A DNA stretch of 18,285 bases from Thermoproteota archaeon (GCA_030055545.1 JASFYK010000010.1:1-18285), one strand, 5' to 3'; positions 6,674-13,536 are shown, counted from the stretch's first letter. The notes: generated from the sequence alone by a model not told the origin. Made by a program: numbers and translations.

Positions 6674-7947
6674 AGGGCGTTATACTCGCTGCTGGGAAGG
6701 GTGAGAGGCTTGACCCGTTGAACAGCAACCGTCCTAAGCATATCCTTCCCGTCGGGGGTTCGCCACTCATCTTCCACACGATCCGTGCGATGCGAAGTGT
6801 AGGAATAAATGAGATAATAATTGTCGTACACCACATGGCTGACCAGATAGTTTCATGTGTAGGTGACGGAAGCGCATTGTCGGTCGGGGTCAATTATGTT
6901 GATCAGGGACGCCCAGGGGGTACGGGTGACGCGCTACGGGCAGCTGCGCCGCTCATCGGGAGCGACGACTTTCTTCTCGTCTACGGGGATCTCGCATTCA
7001 GGCATTCGTCTCTGGCTGAGATGGTTTCATTTTGGAAGTCCGGCAAGCGGGAGGCAGTGATTGGAATAGTGAGGCTTCCTGATGCTTCCGAATATGGCGC
7101 CGTTGAATCGAGCGGCGGGCGCCTCGTGAGAATAATGGAAAAGACCTGTCTGCCAGAACCAGGCCTGGTAAACGCTGGCATTTACGTCCTCCCCGGACGT
7201 TTGCTCAAGTACCTTGAGTCCACACCCCTTTCGGAGAGGGGCGAGTACGAACTTACCACAACAATCAACATCGCAGCTGAGGACGGTATGGCTTTTTCAG
7301 TATTCGAGCTTAAGGATGGGAGTTGGGTCGATGTCGGGAGACCTTTGAACGTGCTCGAGGCTAACCGGCTCCTACTCGACGAGCTGGTGAGGGGCAAGTC
7401 TATCGATGGGACCGTAGAAGAAGGGGTGCAGATAAGAGGAGATGTCGTAATCGAAAGGGGCGCAACCGTCCTCTCCGGCGCATACATAGAGGGCCCTGTC
7501 TGGATCTCTTCTGGTTGCAGGGTCGGGCCTAACTGCTACCTCAGACCATACACTTACTTGGCCCAAGGCGTGAAGGTGGGCAACGCGTGTGAGCTCAAGG
7601 GCAGTGTCATTATGGAACGAACCCACATTGGGCACCTCTCATACATAGGTGACAGCGTTCTTGGCAGGGACTGCAACATAGGTGCAGGAACAATCACTGC
7701 TAATCTGAGGTTCGACGAAAGAAATGTAAGAGCATCTGTGAGGGGGAGGGTGGTGGACACCGGCCACAGGAAACTTGGAGCCTTCTTGGGAGACGGGGTG
7801 AAGACTGGGATAAACGTCTCGATCTACCCTGGGGTGAAGATCGGTCACTCGAGCTGGATAGGCCCACACGCCTCCATTCAAAGAGATGTTCCACCAGAGA
7901 CCGTGGTCATATCTAGGATGGAATTCGAAACGCGCCCTAGGCGGTGA
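6670..7947 (+). CDS. glmU: GlmU-like bifunctional sugar-1-phosphate nucleotidyltransferase/acetyltransferase
   Basis: Encodes 425 residues in two parts. Residues 1 to about 235 are a nucleotidyltransferase: LAAGKGERLDPLNSNRPKHI (6-25), QGRPGGTGDALRAA (79-92) and VYGDLAF (104-110), with the metal-binding Asp in YGD. The remainder is a left-handed beta helix of hexapeptide repeats with GAGTITANLRFD and KLGAFLGDGVKTGINVSIYP, typical of archaeal GlmU/ST0452-like enzymes. The expected product is UDP-GlcNAc from GlcN-1-P, acetyl-CoA and UTP, although archaeal members often accept several sugars and nucleotides. Length agrees with archaeal homologues (about 400-425). Start ATG 6670 overlaps the mutase stop by four bases, and its own stop overlaps the radical SAM start (GTGA), so the unit is probably translationally coupled. 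Confidence 0.92.
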   Translation: MKGVILAAGKGERLDPLNSNRPKHILPVGGSPLIFHTIRAMRSVGINEIIIVVHHMADQIVSCVGDGSALSVGVNYVDQGRPGGTGDALRAAAPLIGSDDFLLVYGDLAFRHSSLAEMVSFWKSGKREAVIGIVRLPDASEYGAVESSGGRLVRIMEKTCLPEPGLVNAGIYVLPGRLLKYLESTPLSERGEYELTTTINIAAEDGMAFSVFELKDGSWVDVGRPLNVLEANRLLLDELVRGKSIDGTVEEGVQIRGDVVIERGATVLSGAYIEGPVWISSGCRVGPNCYLRPYTYLAQGVKVGNACELKGSVIMERTHIGHLSYIGDSVLGRDCNIGAGTITANLRFDERNVRASVRGRVVDTGHRKLGAFLGDGVKTGINVSIYPGVKIGHSSWIGPHASIQRDVPPETVVISRMEFETRPRR

Positions 7948-9503
7948 AGGGTATAACACTCGAGAGGAACGTGGTCAAGAAAGACCACAGGAAGGTACGT
8001 CTAAGGTTTGCGCTGGCGTACCCGAGCCCTTATTCCGTAGGGATGAGCAACCTGGCAGTCAGGCTGCTCTATGAGCTTATAAATGACAGGGAAGACTGCC
8101 TTTGCGAGCGCTTCTTCTTCTCGGGCTTCAGGACCCCCCCACTCAGCCTAGAGTCGAACCTCCCCTTGGGTGTGTTTGATGTTGTGGGGTTTTCACTCCA
8201 GCATGAGATCGACTACGTCCGGATGCTTGACATGCTGGATTCTTCCTCGATTGAGCTTTTTGCGTACCGAAGGAAGCGCCCCGTAGTGATCGCAGGCGGA
8301 CCAGCCATCTCTTCCAACCCCTCCCCCCTTGAGGATTTCGTAGATCTCTTCGTGGTCGGCGAGTCCGAGCCCGTCCTCGACCATCTCCTGGACGGGCTTT
8401 CCGAAGGACGGGACCCTAGACAGCTGGCTGGGTGCCTGCCCGGTCTTTATGTCTCGGGCATTGAGGCCGAGCGGGGGCGCGTGGAATCGCTCGAGGATGC
8501 ACCGCACGCAGTCAGGCAAGTCCACCCCGTCTCTGGGCAGGGCTTCTCCTCGACCTTCTTGCTTGAGGTCAGCAGGGGCTGCAATAGGGGGTGTAGGTTC
8601 TGCTTGGAGTGTTACCTCTACAGGCCCAAGCGAGAGCGCTCCTTCAAAAGGGTGAGGGAGATACTGGAGCAAGGCCTTCCCCTTTCGGGCCTCGATCGGG
8701 TCACATGCATAAGTTCTGCGTTCTTCGACCATAGGGAAATAGCCGATATCCTGGCATGGATGCGAGACAGGCACATTAGGTACTCCCTGCCGTCTGTTAG
8801 GATCTCCAGGACGAGTGGCGATGTCGCCGAGCTCCTCGCCGCGGGGGGCCAGCGATCAATCACAATTGCCCCTGAATCTCCGTCAAGCCGCTTGAGGGAG
8901 GTTATAAACAAGCCCCTCGACGAATCGGAGATGATGGGGCTCCTCGAGGAATCATGCAGGGCAGGCATAAGATCCTTGAAGCTCTATTTCATGGTAGGGA
9001 TACCCGGCGAAGGTATGCCAGATCTCGAGCTTTTGAAGCCAATGCTCTCAGGGGTGATCTCCACAGGCTTCGACCCTAGATCAATCCACGTAAGCATCAA
9101 CCCCATGATCCCGAAGGGGAATACTCCATTCCAGTGGGCCCGCATGGTCAGCGAACCAGAGTACAGGTCCAGAGTCTCGAGGGCAAGGAAGATCTGCTCT
9201 GAATTGGGGATAAGGAGGTTCGAGTCGATGGACTATAGGTGGGGCGCGGTGCAGGCGTTTCTGTCTACGTCAGGCAGAGGGGCCTCATCCGTCCTGCTAC
9301 TTGCACTCAAGGACATCTCGGAGGGCGGTCAAGGCGATCTCGGGACATGGAGGCGCGTGCTCAAGGGCATGGGGAAAAACTTTGAGACGATACAGCCTGT
9401 TTATTCCGAGGAAGACCCCCTTCCCTGGGAACTGATAAAAGGGGGTCCTAGCAGATCTCTATTGCTGCATGAATACCTGAGGGCTATCGGAGGACAAAAA
9501 TGA
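7944..9503 (+). CDS. Radical SAM protein with N-terminal B12-binding-like domain, function unknown
   Basis: Encodes 519 residues. The cluster motif CNRGCRFC (C213, C217, C220, a CxxxCxxC pattern) in EVSRGCNRGCRFCLECYLYR marks the radical SAM core. Before it, about 200 residues with LAYPSPYSVGMSNLAVRLLY, VGFSLQHEIDYVRMLDML and PVVIAGGPAISSNPSPLEDF resemble the Rossmann-like N-terminal part of B12-binding radical SAM proteins, in particular, from memory, the uncharacterised TIGR03960-type group. No classical DxHxxG cobalamin motif is seen, so B12 binding is doubtful. The substrate is unknown. The start is GTG 7944, overlapping the glmU stop. It is followed with a four-base overlap by a small protein. 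Context suggests a link to the nucleotide-sugar genes, but co-transcription alone does not prove it. Confidence 0.85.
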   Translation: MKGITLERNVVKKDHRKVRLRFALAYPSPYSVGMSNLAVRLLYELINDREDCLCERFFFSGFRTPPLSLESNLPLGVFDVVGFSLQHEIDYVRMLDMLDSSSIELFAYRRKRPVVIAGGPAISSNPSPLEDFVDLFVVGESEPVLDHLLDGLSEGRDPRQLAGCLPGLYVSGIEAERGRVESLEDAPHAVRQVHPVSGQGFSSTFLLEVSRGCNRGCRFCLECYLYRPKRERSFKRVREILEQGLPLSGLDRVTCISSAFFDHREIADILAWMRDRHIRYSLPSVRISRTSGDVAELLAAGGQRSITIAPESPSSRLREVINKPLDESEMMGLLEESCRAGIRSLKLYFMVGIPGEGMPDLELLKPMLSGVISTGFDPRSIHVSINPMIPKGNTPFQWARMVSEPEYRSRVSRARKICSELGIRRFESMDYRWGAVQAFLSTSGRGASSVLLLALKDISEGGQGDLGTWRRVLKGMGKNFETIQPVYSEEDPLPWELIKGGPSRSLLLHEYLRAIGGQK

Positions 9504-9808
9504 TGGGCTTTTCAGAGAAGGAGCTTAAGCGGGATTATCCCAACCTCTACAGGGAGATCAACTCCGCTCGGGGTAGCGGGCACTCCTTGAAGGTTGACAG
9601 GGGCAGGGGCTACGACCCGTCTGTCATAGACTTCCTGCAGCGGTGCAGCACAGACGAGGAAGGCATGAAGATCATAGACTTCATGGAAAAGAGGGGCGAG
9701 ATCTCGAAGGCTTACGCTGCCTCCTTAAGGAAAAAGATTGCGGAATCGGGGATAAGGTCTTTCGGGGAGAAGAGAGAGTCGGGATACTACTTCAAGAAGT
9801 TCGGTTAG
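9500..9808 (+). CDS. Small conserved archaeal protein, unknown function (possibly DUF2095 type)
   Basis: Encodes 102 residues, charged and without membrane segments or a signal peptide. Visible features: YPNLYREI near the start, GYDPSVIDFLQRCSTDEEGM in the middle, a helical MEKRGEISKAYAASLRKKI and the end GIRSFGEKRESGYYFKKFG. From memory this resembles a small archaea-only family, possibly DUF2095, but I am not certain of the number. The start ATG 9500 overlaps the radical SAM stop and follows GGAGG at 9489-9493; an immediately adjacent ATG at 9503 is equivalent. The coupling suggests it works with the radical SAM protein, as partner or substrate; this is inference. Its stop TAG (9806-9808) overlaps the stop of the opposite-strand GTPase gene. 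Confidence 0.8.
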   Translation: MMGFSEKELKRDYPNLYREINSARGSGHSLKVDRGRGYDPSVIDFLQRCSTDEEGMKIIDFMEKRGEISKAYAASLRKKIAESGIRSFGEKRESGYYFKKFG

Positions 9809-11016
9809 CCCTTCACGCCCTTAGCAGAGACTATCTTGATTATGTCCCTGTCCTTGATCCTATAGTCATCACCTATCTTCTGCCCCGTCCTGACATCGAT
9901 CGCATACAGGAATCCCTCGCCCAGATCTGTGTGGATCTTGTAGGCCAGCCCCCTTGCAGTCGTCCCATCTTGGACAAGCACAACATCGGGTAGCACTTTG
10001 CCTTTGTGGTCTGTGAGCTTGTTTGCGTCTTCTACAGGGAAGACTGATATCATCCTCAGCTCCTTCTTGTAAATGCTCTCAATCGATTCCTGCACGCCTG
10101 TGCTCCCCCATCTCCCTAAGAGGTCTTTTATCCTGCGAAGCCCCTCCCTCTGCCTCTCGTTCAGCCCCTCCTCCTTGAGCACCTTGAAGTCTGGGTCGCC
10201 TGGGCTGTAGCTGATTATACCCTTCTTTGCTGCCAATCTCAGAGCCAGCTCGGCCTCTGCTGAGCAGGGAATCACCGTCCTGTCCTTGAACTCCTGCCTC
10301 AGTCTCTCGATGTTAACCTCAGCCTGCCTTATGTCTATCTTGTTCGCTGCAATCACCATCGGTTTTGAGACCTTCCTAAGCTCCTCAACAAATACCTTCA
10401 GATCCTCGTCTGTCCACTCATCAATCCTCTTTTTCAGCTCGTCCTTCGCATTGATGGCAGCCAAGATGTGCCGCCTGCTTATCATCAGCCCTGTAAGCCT
10501 CTCGGTGAGCAACGCGACTCCGTCCTCCTTCAGCTGTCTTACTCCCTTAACGATCCTCTCCCAGTCCTTCTTCAGTATCCCAGTCATCCACATCGTTATC
10601 TCGTGCTCAAGGAACCTCACATCGTCCACGGGATCTCTGGTCCCGGGCTGACAGGCGTTCCCGTTGGCGTCTGTGCTGCCTGATGCGTCGACTACCTGTA
10701 TGAAACCGTCCGCTTGGCGCAGGTCGTCCAGAAACTTATTCCCGAGCCCACGACCCTTGTGTGCGTCCGGGACGAGCCCAGCGACGTCTACGAGCTTCAC
10801 TGGTACCCACCTGACCCCATCGCTGCAGACTGAATTCCTGGGATCGTCTTTCACTCCCATCTCCATGCACACGCACTTTACCCTTATGCTGGCGATCCCT
10901 TGGTTCGGCTCTATTGTGGTGAATGGCACCGCCCCTATCTTGGCTGGGGCAAGAGTACTGGCGCAGAAAAAGGTCGTCTTGCCTACGTGAGTTTTGCCTA
11001 CCAGACCTGCGATCAT
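9805..11016 (-). CDS. ychF: Obg/YchF-family GTP-binding protein with C-terminal TGS domain
   Basis: Encodes 403 residues on the minus strand. GTPase motifs: P-loop GKTHVGKT (7-14), G2-region FTTIEPNQG (32-40), DVAGLVPDAHKGRGLGNKFL (G3, starting at 77), NKID (G4, 225-228) and CSA (G5, 251-253). A TGS domain fills about 325-398, ending RIKDRDIIKIVSAKG. This is the archaeal branch of the YchF/Obg superfamily, thought to act in translation or ribosome function. The P-loop reads THVGKT where YchF and Obg relatives usually have PNVGKS; lysine and a hydroxyl residue are kept. The start ATG (11014-11016, minus) lies about 10 bases after a predicted transcript start. It converges with the gene ending at 9808. 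Confidence 0.92.
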   Translation of the reverse strand: MIAGLVGKTHVGKTTFFCASTLAPAKIGAVPFTTIEPNQGIASIRVKCVCMEMGVKDDPRNSVCSDGVRWVPVKLVDVAGLVPDAHKGRGLGNKFLDDLRQADGFIQVVDASGSTDANGNACQPGTRDPVDDVRFLEHEITMWMTGILKKDWERIVKGVRQLKEDGVALLTERLTGLMISRRHILAAINAKDELKKRIDEWTDEDLKVFVEELRKVSKPMVIAANKIDIRQAEVNIERLRQEFKDRTVIPCSAEAELALRLAAKKGIISYSPGDPDFKVLKEEGLNERQREGLRRIKDLLGRWGSTGVQESIESIYKKELRMISVFPVEDANKLTDHKGKVLPDVVLVQDGTTARGLAYKIHTDLGEGFLYAIDVRTGQKIGDDYRIKDRDIIKIVSAKGVKG

Positions 11017-11048
11017 TTTGGGTTTCCCTTAATACTTCTGCGCAGAAT

Positions 11049-11057
11049 CTATATTAA
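11049..11057 (-). promoter_or_regulatory. TATA box of the minus-strand GTPase gene
   Basis: On the minus strand the sequence reads TTAATATAG. A start about 26 bases away would be near 11027, giving a leader of roughly 10 bases before the ATG at 11016. Confidence 0.5.
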
Positions 11058-11059
11058 CC

Positions 11060-11181
11060 CCATTGGCTGTTCGTCCCTGCGGCATCAACGGGCAGTCCGC
11101 CGTACCGACTGGGGGCGAGCTCCTGGATCCAACGGCACTACCCCCCATCCTTGCCGCCAATTCGGCGGTTCTCGCAAGGAG
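11060..11181. other. GC-rich, repeat-containing spacer between divergent promoters
   Basis: This part of the 219-base divergent spacer is clearly more GC-rich than the flanking promoter sequence. It holds a nested inverted repeat: TCCTTGC (11148-11154) with GCAAGGA (11174-11180), and inside it CCGCC (11154-11158) with GGCGG (11164-11168). Other pairings are CAGTC/GACTG (11094-11098 with 11106-11110), GGGGG (11111-11115) with CCCCC (11142-11146), and palindromes GAGCTC and TGGATCCA. No tRNA cloverleaf and no box C/D pattern was found. The nested repeat ends four bases before the serA promoter. It could be an operator, a small RNA or a DNA structure; I cannot decide. Confidence 0.35.
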
Positions 11182-11183
11182 AG

Positions 11184-11198
11184 CATAAACTATTTTAC
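11184..11198 (+). promoter_or_regulatory. TATA-like region of serA
   Basis: CATAAACTATTTTAC is the only AT-rich block ahead of serA at a suitable distance. It predicts a start about 11215-11222 and a short leader carrying GGTG (11225-11228) before ATG 11236. Confidence 0.5.
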
Positions 11199-11235
11199 AG
11201 CCCTTGACGGTTTAGATGACGCAAGGTGTCCCCAG

Positions 11236-12162
11236 ATGAGGGTGCTGATTGCTGACGAGGTCGATGCCGAGTGCGGATCAAGGCTCAGGGCCGCAGGATT
11301 CGAAGTAGACGAAAAATTTGATGTTTCATACGAGTCACTTAAGAGAATCATCGGGACCTACGATGTGCTGATCGTGCGTAGCAGGACCAAGGTGACGCGC
11401 GAAATAATCGAGCTGGGTAAAAAACTCAAAGTCATCGGAAGGGTTGGGGTAGGGCTGGACACGATCGATGTCAAGGCTGCCGATGGATCCGGAATAAAGG
11501 TCCTCAACACCCCGCAGATGTCCACCGTTGCAGTCGCTGAGCTCGTGATGGGCATGATGCTCTGCCTCGCAAGGCAAATCCATCTTGCCAACGATTCGAT
11601 TAAGAGGGGTCTATGGGAGAAGAAGAAGTTCCATGGCATCGAGCTGAACGGAAAGACCCTGGGGGTAGTTGGCTTCGGGAGGATAGGAAGAGCAGTCGCA
11701 GAGAGATCTAAGACATTTGGCATGAATATACTCGTCTACGACGTCATTGTCGACGAGGGCGCCCTCGCAAGGCTGAGTGCCGAGAGGGTAAACCGGGTCG
11801 AAGATCTCCTTTCCAGGTCGGACGTGGTAACCGTGCACGTTCCGCTCTTACCAGAGACTTACCGCATGTTTGGGGACTCCGCCTTCTCATCGATGAAGCA
11901 GGGTTCATTCTTCATAAATGCCTCGAGGGGGGAGGTGGTTGATACTGCCGCCCTCCTAAGGGCTTTGAAAAGCGGTAAGCTCGCGGGGGCCGCCTTGGAC
12001 GTCTTCGAGCACGAACCCCCCGAGACCCCCGAGGAGAAGGAGCTCATCTCCCTGCCCAATGTGCTTGTCACCCCGCACATCGGCGCCCAGACGAGGGAGG
12101 CCCAATCGCTGGGGGCGAGGCTCATAGCCGAAAACATTATAAACGCCTTTAAGCCGCTTTAG
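11236..12162 (+). CDS. serA: D-3-phosphoglycerate dehydrogenase-like D-2-hydroxyacid dehydrogenase
   Basis: Encodes 308 residues. It has the D-isomer-specific 2-hydroxyacid dehydrogenase layout: N-terminal substrate domain (VLIVRSRTKVT, GRVGVGLDTID), NAD-binding GFGRIG (146-151), the Arg231 of NASRGEVVD, Glu260 of DVFEHEPP and His281 of TPHIGAQT, which form the catalytic Arg-Glu-His set. It lacks a C-terminal ACT domain, as in the short form of phosphoglycerate dehydrogenase, so serine feedback through ACT is not expected. The role is the first step of serine synthesis; glyoxylate/hydroxypyruvate reductase is the alternative. The frame is open upstream to 10900, but that part crosses the divergent promoters; ATG 11236, seven bases after GGTG, gives the normal start. 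Confidence 0.9.
   Translation: MRVLIADEVDAECGSRLRAAGFEVDEKFDVSYESLKRIIGTYDVLIVRSRTKVTREIIELGKKLKVIGRVGVGLDTIDVKAADGSGIKVLNTPQMSTVAVAELVMGMMLCLARQIHLANDSIKRGLWEKKKFHGIELNGKTLGVVGFGRIGRAVAERSKTFGMNILVYDVIVDEGALARLSAERVNRVEDLLSRSDVVTVHVPLLPETYRMFGDSAFSSMKQGSFFINASRGEVVDTAALLRALKSGKLAGAALDVFEHEPPETPEEKELISLPNVLVTPHIGAQTREAQSLGARLIAENIINAFKPL
12135..12143 (+). promoter_or_regulatory. TATA box of rpl15e inside the end of serA
   Basis: CATTATAAA lies within the last codons of serA. The predicted start near 12165 leaves a leader of about 16 bases with GGTG (12172-12175) before ATG 12181. Confidence 0.5.
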
Positions 12163-12180
12163 TCTGCGGTTGGTGCGACA

Positions 12181-12699
12181 ATGTCTGCTTACAAATACAT
12201 CAGGGATGCGTGGCGGAGCCCCGGAGAGGGGCTAGTAAGGAGCCTGCGCACAGAGCGCCTGATCAAGTGGCGGCGCGAGCCTGCAGTCTGCCCGCTCGAG
12301 CATCCTACACGGGTGAATAAAGCCAGGTCTCTGGGTTACAAGGCAAAGCCTGGCATTCTCGTGGTCAGAGTGAGGGTGATAAGGGGTCCTATGAATGTTC
12401 AGCGCCCGAGTTCGGGGAGGCGCCCCAAGAGGATGGGGATCTACGGCCTCACCGTGAACAAGAGCGTGAGATGGATAGCTGAGGAGAGGGCCGCAAAGAA
12501 ATTCCCGAACATGAATGTCTTGGGAAGCTACTGGGTCGCCTCAGATGGTAGGTATGCCTGGTACGAAGTCATCCTTGTTGATCCATCGAACCCATCTGTC
12601 AAGAGCGACAAGGATCTCTGCTGGGCAGCCCATCCGGCACAGCGCGGCCGAGTCTACAGGGGACTGACTGCAGCCGGAAAGCGCGCCAGGGGCCTCTGA
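12181..12699 (+). CDS. rpl15e: 50S ribosomal protein L15e, short C-terminus
   Basis: Encodes 172 residues of the archaeal/eukaryotic L15e family. Conserved blocks: MSAYKYIRDAWRSP, LIKWRREPAVCPLEHPTRVN, ARSLGYKAKPG, GRRPKRMGIYGLTVNKSVRW, EERAAKKFPNMNVLGSYWV and RGRVYRGLTAAGKRARGL. Family members usually continue for another 15-25 basic residues after the RGL motif (about 190 in all); here TGA follows directly. Reading the two other frames beyond the stop gives no basic tail, so a simple frameshift does not explain it. ATG 12181 follows GGTG by five bases. The gene heads the superoperon-like series leading to Pop5, PsmA and Rrp4. Confidence 0.94.
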   Translation: MSAYKYIRDAWRSPGEGLVRSLRTERLIKWRREPAVCPLEHPTRVNKARSLGYKAKPGILVVRVRVIRGPMNVQRPSSGRRPKRMGIYGLTVNKSVRWIAEERAAKKFPNMNVLGSYWVASDGRYAWYEVILVDPSNPSVKSDKDLCWAAHPAQRGRVYRGLTAAGKRARGL

Positions 12700-12735
12700 C
12701 AGAACGGCTCCCTTTGCCAATAGGGTAATCACTAC

Positions 12736-12748
12736 GTTTTTTTATAAT
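12736..12748 (+). promoter_or_regulatory. T-run/TATA box between rpl15e and the RNA-binding protein gene
   Basis: A run of T followed by ATAAT (TTTTTTTATAAT) can serve both as the T-rich stop signal of rpl15e and as the TATA box of the next gene. The predicted start near 12770 would make ATG 12766 effectively leaderless. Confidence 0.5.
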
Positions 12749-12765
12749 GCTTGGTGCCGTCCCCG

Positions 12766-13194
12766 ATGATATCGAAAATATCAATGAGCCTGATATGCCA
12801 TGCGACAGAGGATCAAAGTAAGGTCGAGCAGGCGCTACTGAACCTTCTCCCTGAGGGAATCCGCAGTTCTGCCCAAGTCAGATATACTGTCGCAAAAGGT
12901 CACCACGGGAACGAGATACGGATAGCCTCTCTCGAGGAGGAAGGATCCGCTGCCAAGGATGTAGTTGATTACATCACAAAGCTTCTTCCGCCTGGGGATC
13001 TTCTGCGGCTCAGGGACGAGTTAGACCGATATTTCGACTCGAAGTCGACCTTCTTCATGCGGCTCGACAAGCAAAAGGCCTTCTCCGGCTCCCTCCGCCT
13101 TTCAGACAGCGATGACATAATCAGAGTGAAGATATCCGTCCAGCTCAGGAAAGGGGAGCGATCGAAGCTCCTCCAAGCCCTCAACCTAGCATGA
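12766..13194 (+). CDS. Predicted RNA-binding protein of the COG1325 type (putative exosome-associated)
   Basis: Encodes 142 residues. The N-terminal MISKISMSLICHATED and DQSKVEQALLNLLP, followed by HHGNEIRI, the helical LRDELDRYFDSKSTFFMRLDKQKAF and the C-terminal IRVKISVQLRKGE, resemble the small archaeal RNA-binding family COG1325, predicted from gene context to work with the exosome or RNase P. The HATED box at the N-terminus and the neighbours L15e and Pop5 are the main support. ATG 12766 agrees with the family start and the predicted promoter; TTG 12751 (147 residues) would lie upstream of the predicted transcript start. In several archaea this gene is followed by Rpp30, which is not present here. 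Confidence 0.75.
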   Translation: MISKISMSLICHATEDQSKVEQALLNLLPEGIRSSAQVRYTVAKGHHGNEIRIASLEEEGSAAKDVVDYITKLLPPGDLLRLRDELDRYFDSKSTFFMRLDKQKAFSGSLRLSDSDDIIRVKISVQLRKGERSKLLQALNLA

Positions 13195-13195
13195 G

Positions 13196-13204
13196 TTTTA
13201 TATC
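13196..13204 (+). promoter_or_regulatory. TATA box of pop5
   Basis: TTTTATATC directly follows the previous stop codon. The predicted start near 13226 is just before GGGGGA (13225-13230) and the TTG start at 13237. Confidence 0.55.
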
Positions 13205-13236
13205 CTCGGCTCAAAACAATATTTGGGGGATCCGTT

Positions 13237-13536
13237 TTGAAGTGCAGGGATCTCAGGACTAGGTACATCGTATTCAAAAGCTCTGGCGGGATCAGTCCCT
13301 GCCTAATCCCAACAGCAATAGCGAGGTTCTCTCCGCCCGAGTCTAGGATAAAGCTAGTCGGATCTGATGGGCAATACTCGATAGTCCGATTGGACCAAAA
13401 AGCGCTGAAATCGATCCAGAGCAGCCTAGGTCGCAGGATTGAACTCCAGCTCTCAGGGGGCAGCGCAACCTCGCTCGTGTCAACTGGTACCATAAAGAAG
13501 GCGAAGGAAAAAATAAAAGCAATACGCGGGAATTAG
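13237..13536 (+). CDS. rnp2: RNase P protein component 2 (Pop5)
   Basis: Encodes 99 residues of the Pop5/Rpp14 family. Seen: LRTRYIVFK at the start (the RYI.F strand), GQYSIVRLDQKALKSIQSSL with the strand-helix of the RRM-like fold, and STGTIKKAKEKIKAI at the end, matching the GTIK-type C-terminus. The protein pairs with Rpp30 (Rnp3) to activate the catalytic RNA that trims tRNA 5' ends. At 99 residues it is somewhat shorter than euryarchaeal Pop5 (about 110-140). TTG 13237 follows GGGGGA by six bases; no ATG or GTG gives the N-terminal strand. It has its own TATA box and is followed by a 331-base gap. Confidence 0.83.
   Translation: MKCRDLRTRYIVFKSSGGISPCLIPTAIARFSPPESRIKLVGSDGQYSIVRLDQKALKSIQSSLGRRIELQLSGGSATSLVSTGTIKKAKEKIKAIRGN
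13512..13519 (+). promoter_or_regulatory. Possible TATA box for the candidate RNA, inside pop5
   Basis: AATAAAAG lies in the A-rich lysine codons at the end of pop5. A start 26 bases past its centre would be about 13541, at the beginning of the GC-rich structured block. Codon composition alone could create this motif, so support is weak. Confidence 0.3.

Noticed and set aside
6214..6834. 206-codon minus-strand open frame across the mutase/glmU junction
   Set aside because: It is antisense to two well-supported genes with full motifs, has no recognisable domain, and reflects codon bias in the third position.
8193..8774. 193-codon minus-strand open frame
   Set aside because: It lies wholly opposite the radical SAM gene and its product has no family features.
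11060..11181. tRNA gene in the GC-rich spacer
   Set aside because: No T-arm GTTC-A/G-A pattern, no acceptor pairing of seven bases at the right distance, and no anticodon loop on either strand.
10900..11235. Upstream open extension of serA
   Set aside because: It runs across the GTPase start and the divergent promoters, and its translation looks unlike protein; ATG 11236 has a ribosome binding site and the correct family start.
12969..13493. 174-codon minus-strand open frame
   Set aside because: It spans two plus-strand genes and the pop5 promoter and has no family signature.
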